Shown: positions 14,438 through 14,751 of the stretch, piece by piece
How positions within the stretch are numbered: position 1 is the stretch's first letter
How the letters are laid out: every line of letters starts with the position of its first letter
DNA from: Saprospiraceae bacterium
GTDB taxonomy: Bacteria > Bacteroidota > Bacteroidia > Chitinophagales > Saprospiraceae
Length of the DNA: 14,751 nucleotides
Reading direction: 5' to 3'
Assembly (NCBI GenBank): GCA_020528935.1
Contig: JAJDFU010000494.1
Location: forward strand, 1-14,751
Program-made: the position numbers and the translations under genes
Notes under the pieces: generated by a model
What the model was told of the DNA's origin: nothing
What the model saw: the letters and a program-made list of their open reading frames with translations, nothing else
The model's database searches: none

Positions 14438-14737
14438 CTAGATGTCGGCCTGCAGGAAATCTTCTTTGCTGCGGTATGAGAGGGCTTCCAGGCCTTGTTT
14501 GGACAACATTTTATTTATGGCCGGGAGTTGGTCCATGAGTTTTTCCAATTCGCTTTCAGCCGCTTTTAACTCGGATTGACGAGGTTTCATCTTGTCCATC
14601 TGACCACTGGAGGGCGGTCGGGGAAACCCGGCAACCTCGCCATACAAACTGGCGATCTTTTCCCGCAATTGAGGTTCGGCCGACCCCACATAGTTGTCGC
14701 CGCTCAGCCCGCCCAGGCACTCATTGAGGCCTTGACG
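14438..14737 (-). CDS. C-terminal fragment of VPS10/sortilin-like (BNR-repeat) glycosyl hydrolase-type protein
   Basis: The frame is open for 99 codons from a TAG at 14740-14738 to the stop at 14440-14438. It contains LNECLGGLSGDNYVGSAEP, LREKIASLYGEVAGFPRPPS, a Lys/Glu helical segment and LPAINKMLSKQGLEALSYRS. These match my memory of the C-terminal helical tail of large secreted VPS10/BNR beta-propeller proteins of Bacteroidota; the propeller itself would lie beyond the window. The only late start is a GTG at 14689, but homology-like sequence extends upstream of it, so I do not think this is a small independent gene. The in-frame TAG lies 11 bases from the window end. It could be a real truncation or sequence error at a contig end. 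The terminator at 14371-14408 follows. Confidence 0.65.
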   Translation of the reverse strand, partial: RQGLNECLGGLSGDNYVGSAEPQLREKIASLYGEVAGFPRPPSSGQMDKMKPRQSELKAAESELEKLMDQLPAINKMLSKQGLEALSYRSKEDFLQADI

Positions 14738-14751
14738 CTAGGGGACCAGAC

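Overview
The window looks like ordinary chromosomal DNA of a free-living Bacteroidota bacterium with fairly high GC. A Saprospiria/Lewinella-like lineage is a guess only. The evidence for Bacteroidota is a type IX secretion (por) C-terminal sorting domain, gene starts preceded by A-rich leaders or leaders without Shine-Dalgarno sequences, a large PiT phosphate permease with a PhoU-like tail, a LolC/LolE-type FtsX permease and a VPS10/BNR-type C-terminus. No tRNA, rRNA, CRISPR array, transposase or phage gene was seen. Both ends cut through genes, so the window may be a whole contig.

Left part (1-4033): a partial AsmA-like membrane-anchored protein runs off the left edge on the minus strand. 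Upstream of it on the same strand is tyrosyl-tRNA synthetase. Divergent from tyrS is an ABC-transporter permease of the LolC/LolE-FtsX family.

Centre (4034-8966, plus strand): a short spacer with a CACACT hexamer repeat precedes a CorA-family divalent-cation channel. A 378-bp non-coding region follows, holding a dense cluster of DnaA-box-like sites over a possible promoter. Next come nrdB and nrdA, the small and large subunits of class I ribonucleotide reductase; nrdA ends at a strong intrinsic terminator.

Right part (9038-14751): a beta-propeller phytase lipoprotein and a PiT phosphate permease lie 38 bp apart and probably form a phosphate-scavenging unit. A shared bidirectional terminator separates them from a convergent fasciclin-domain lipoprotein. 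Beyond that, on the minus strand, are two out-of-frame pieces of what looks like one secreted T9SS cargo gene (signal-peptide end and sorting-domain end). At the right edge is the C-terminal piece of a VPS10/sortilin-like protein with an in-frame stop 11 bases from the window end.

No clearly new multi-gene system is visible. The best leads are the DnaA-box cluster before nrdB, the broken T9SS gene, the phytase-PiT pair and the hexamer repeat.
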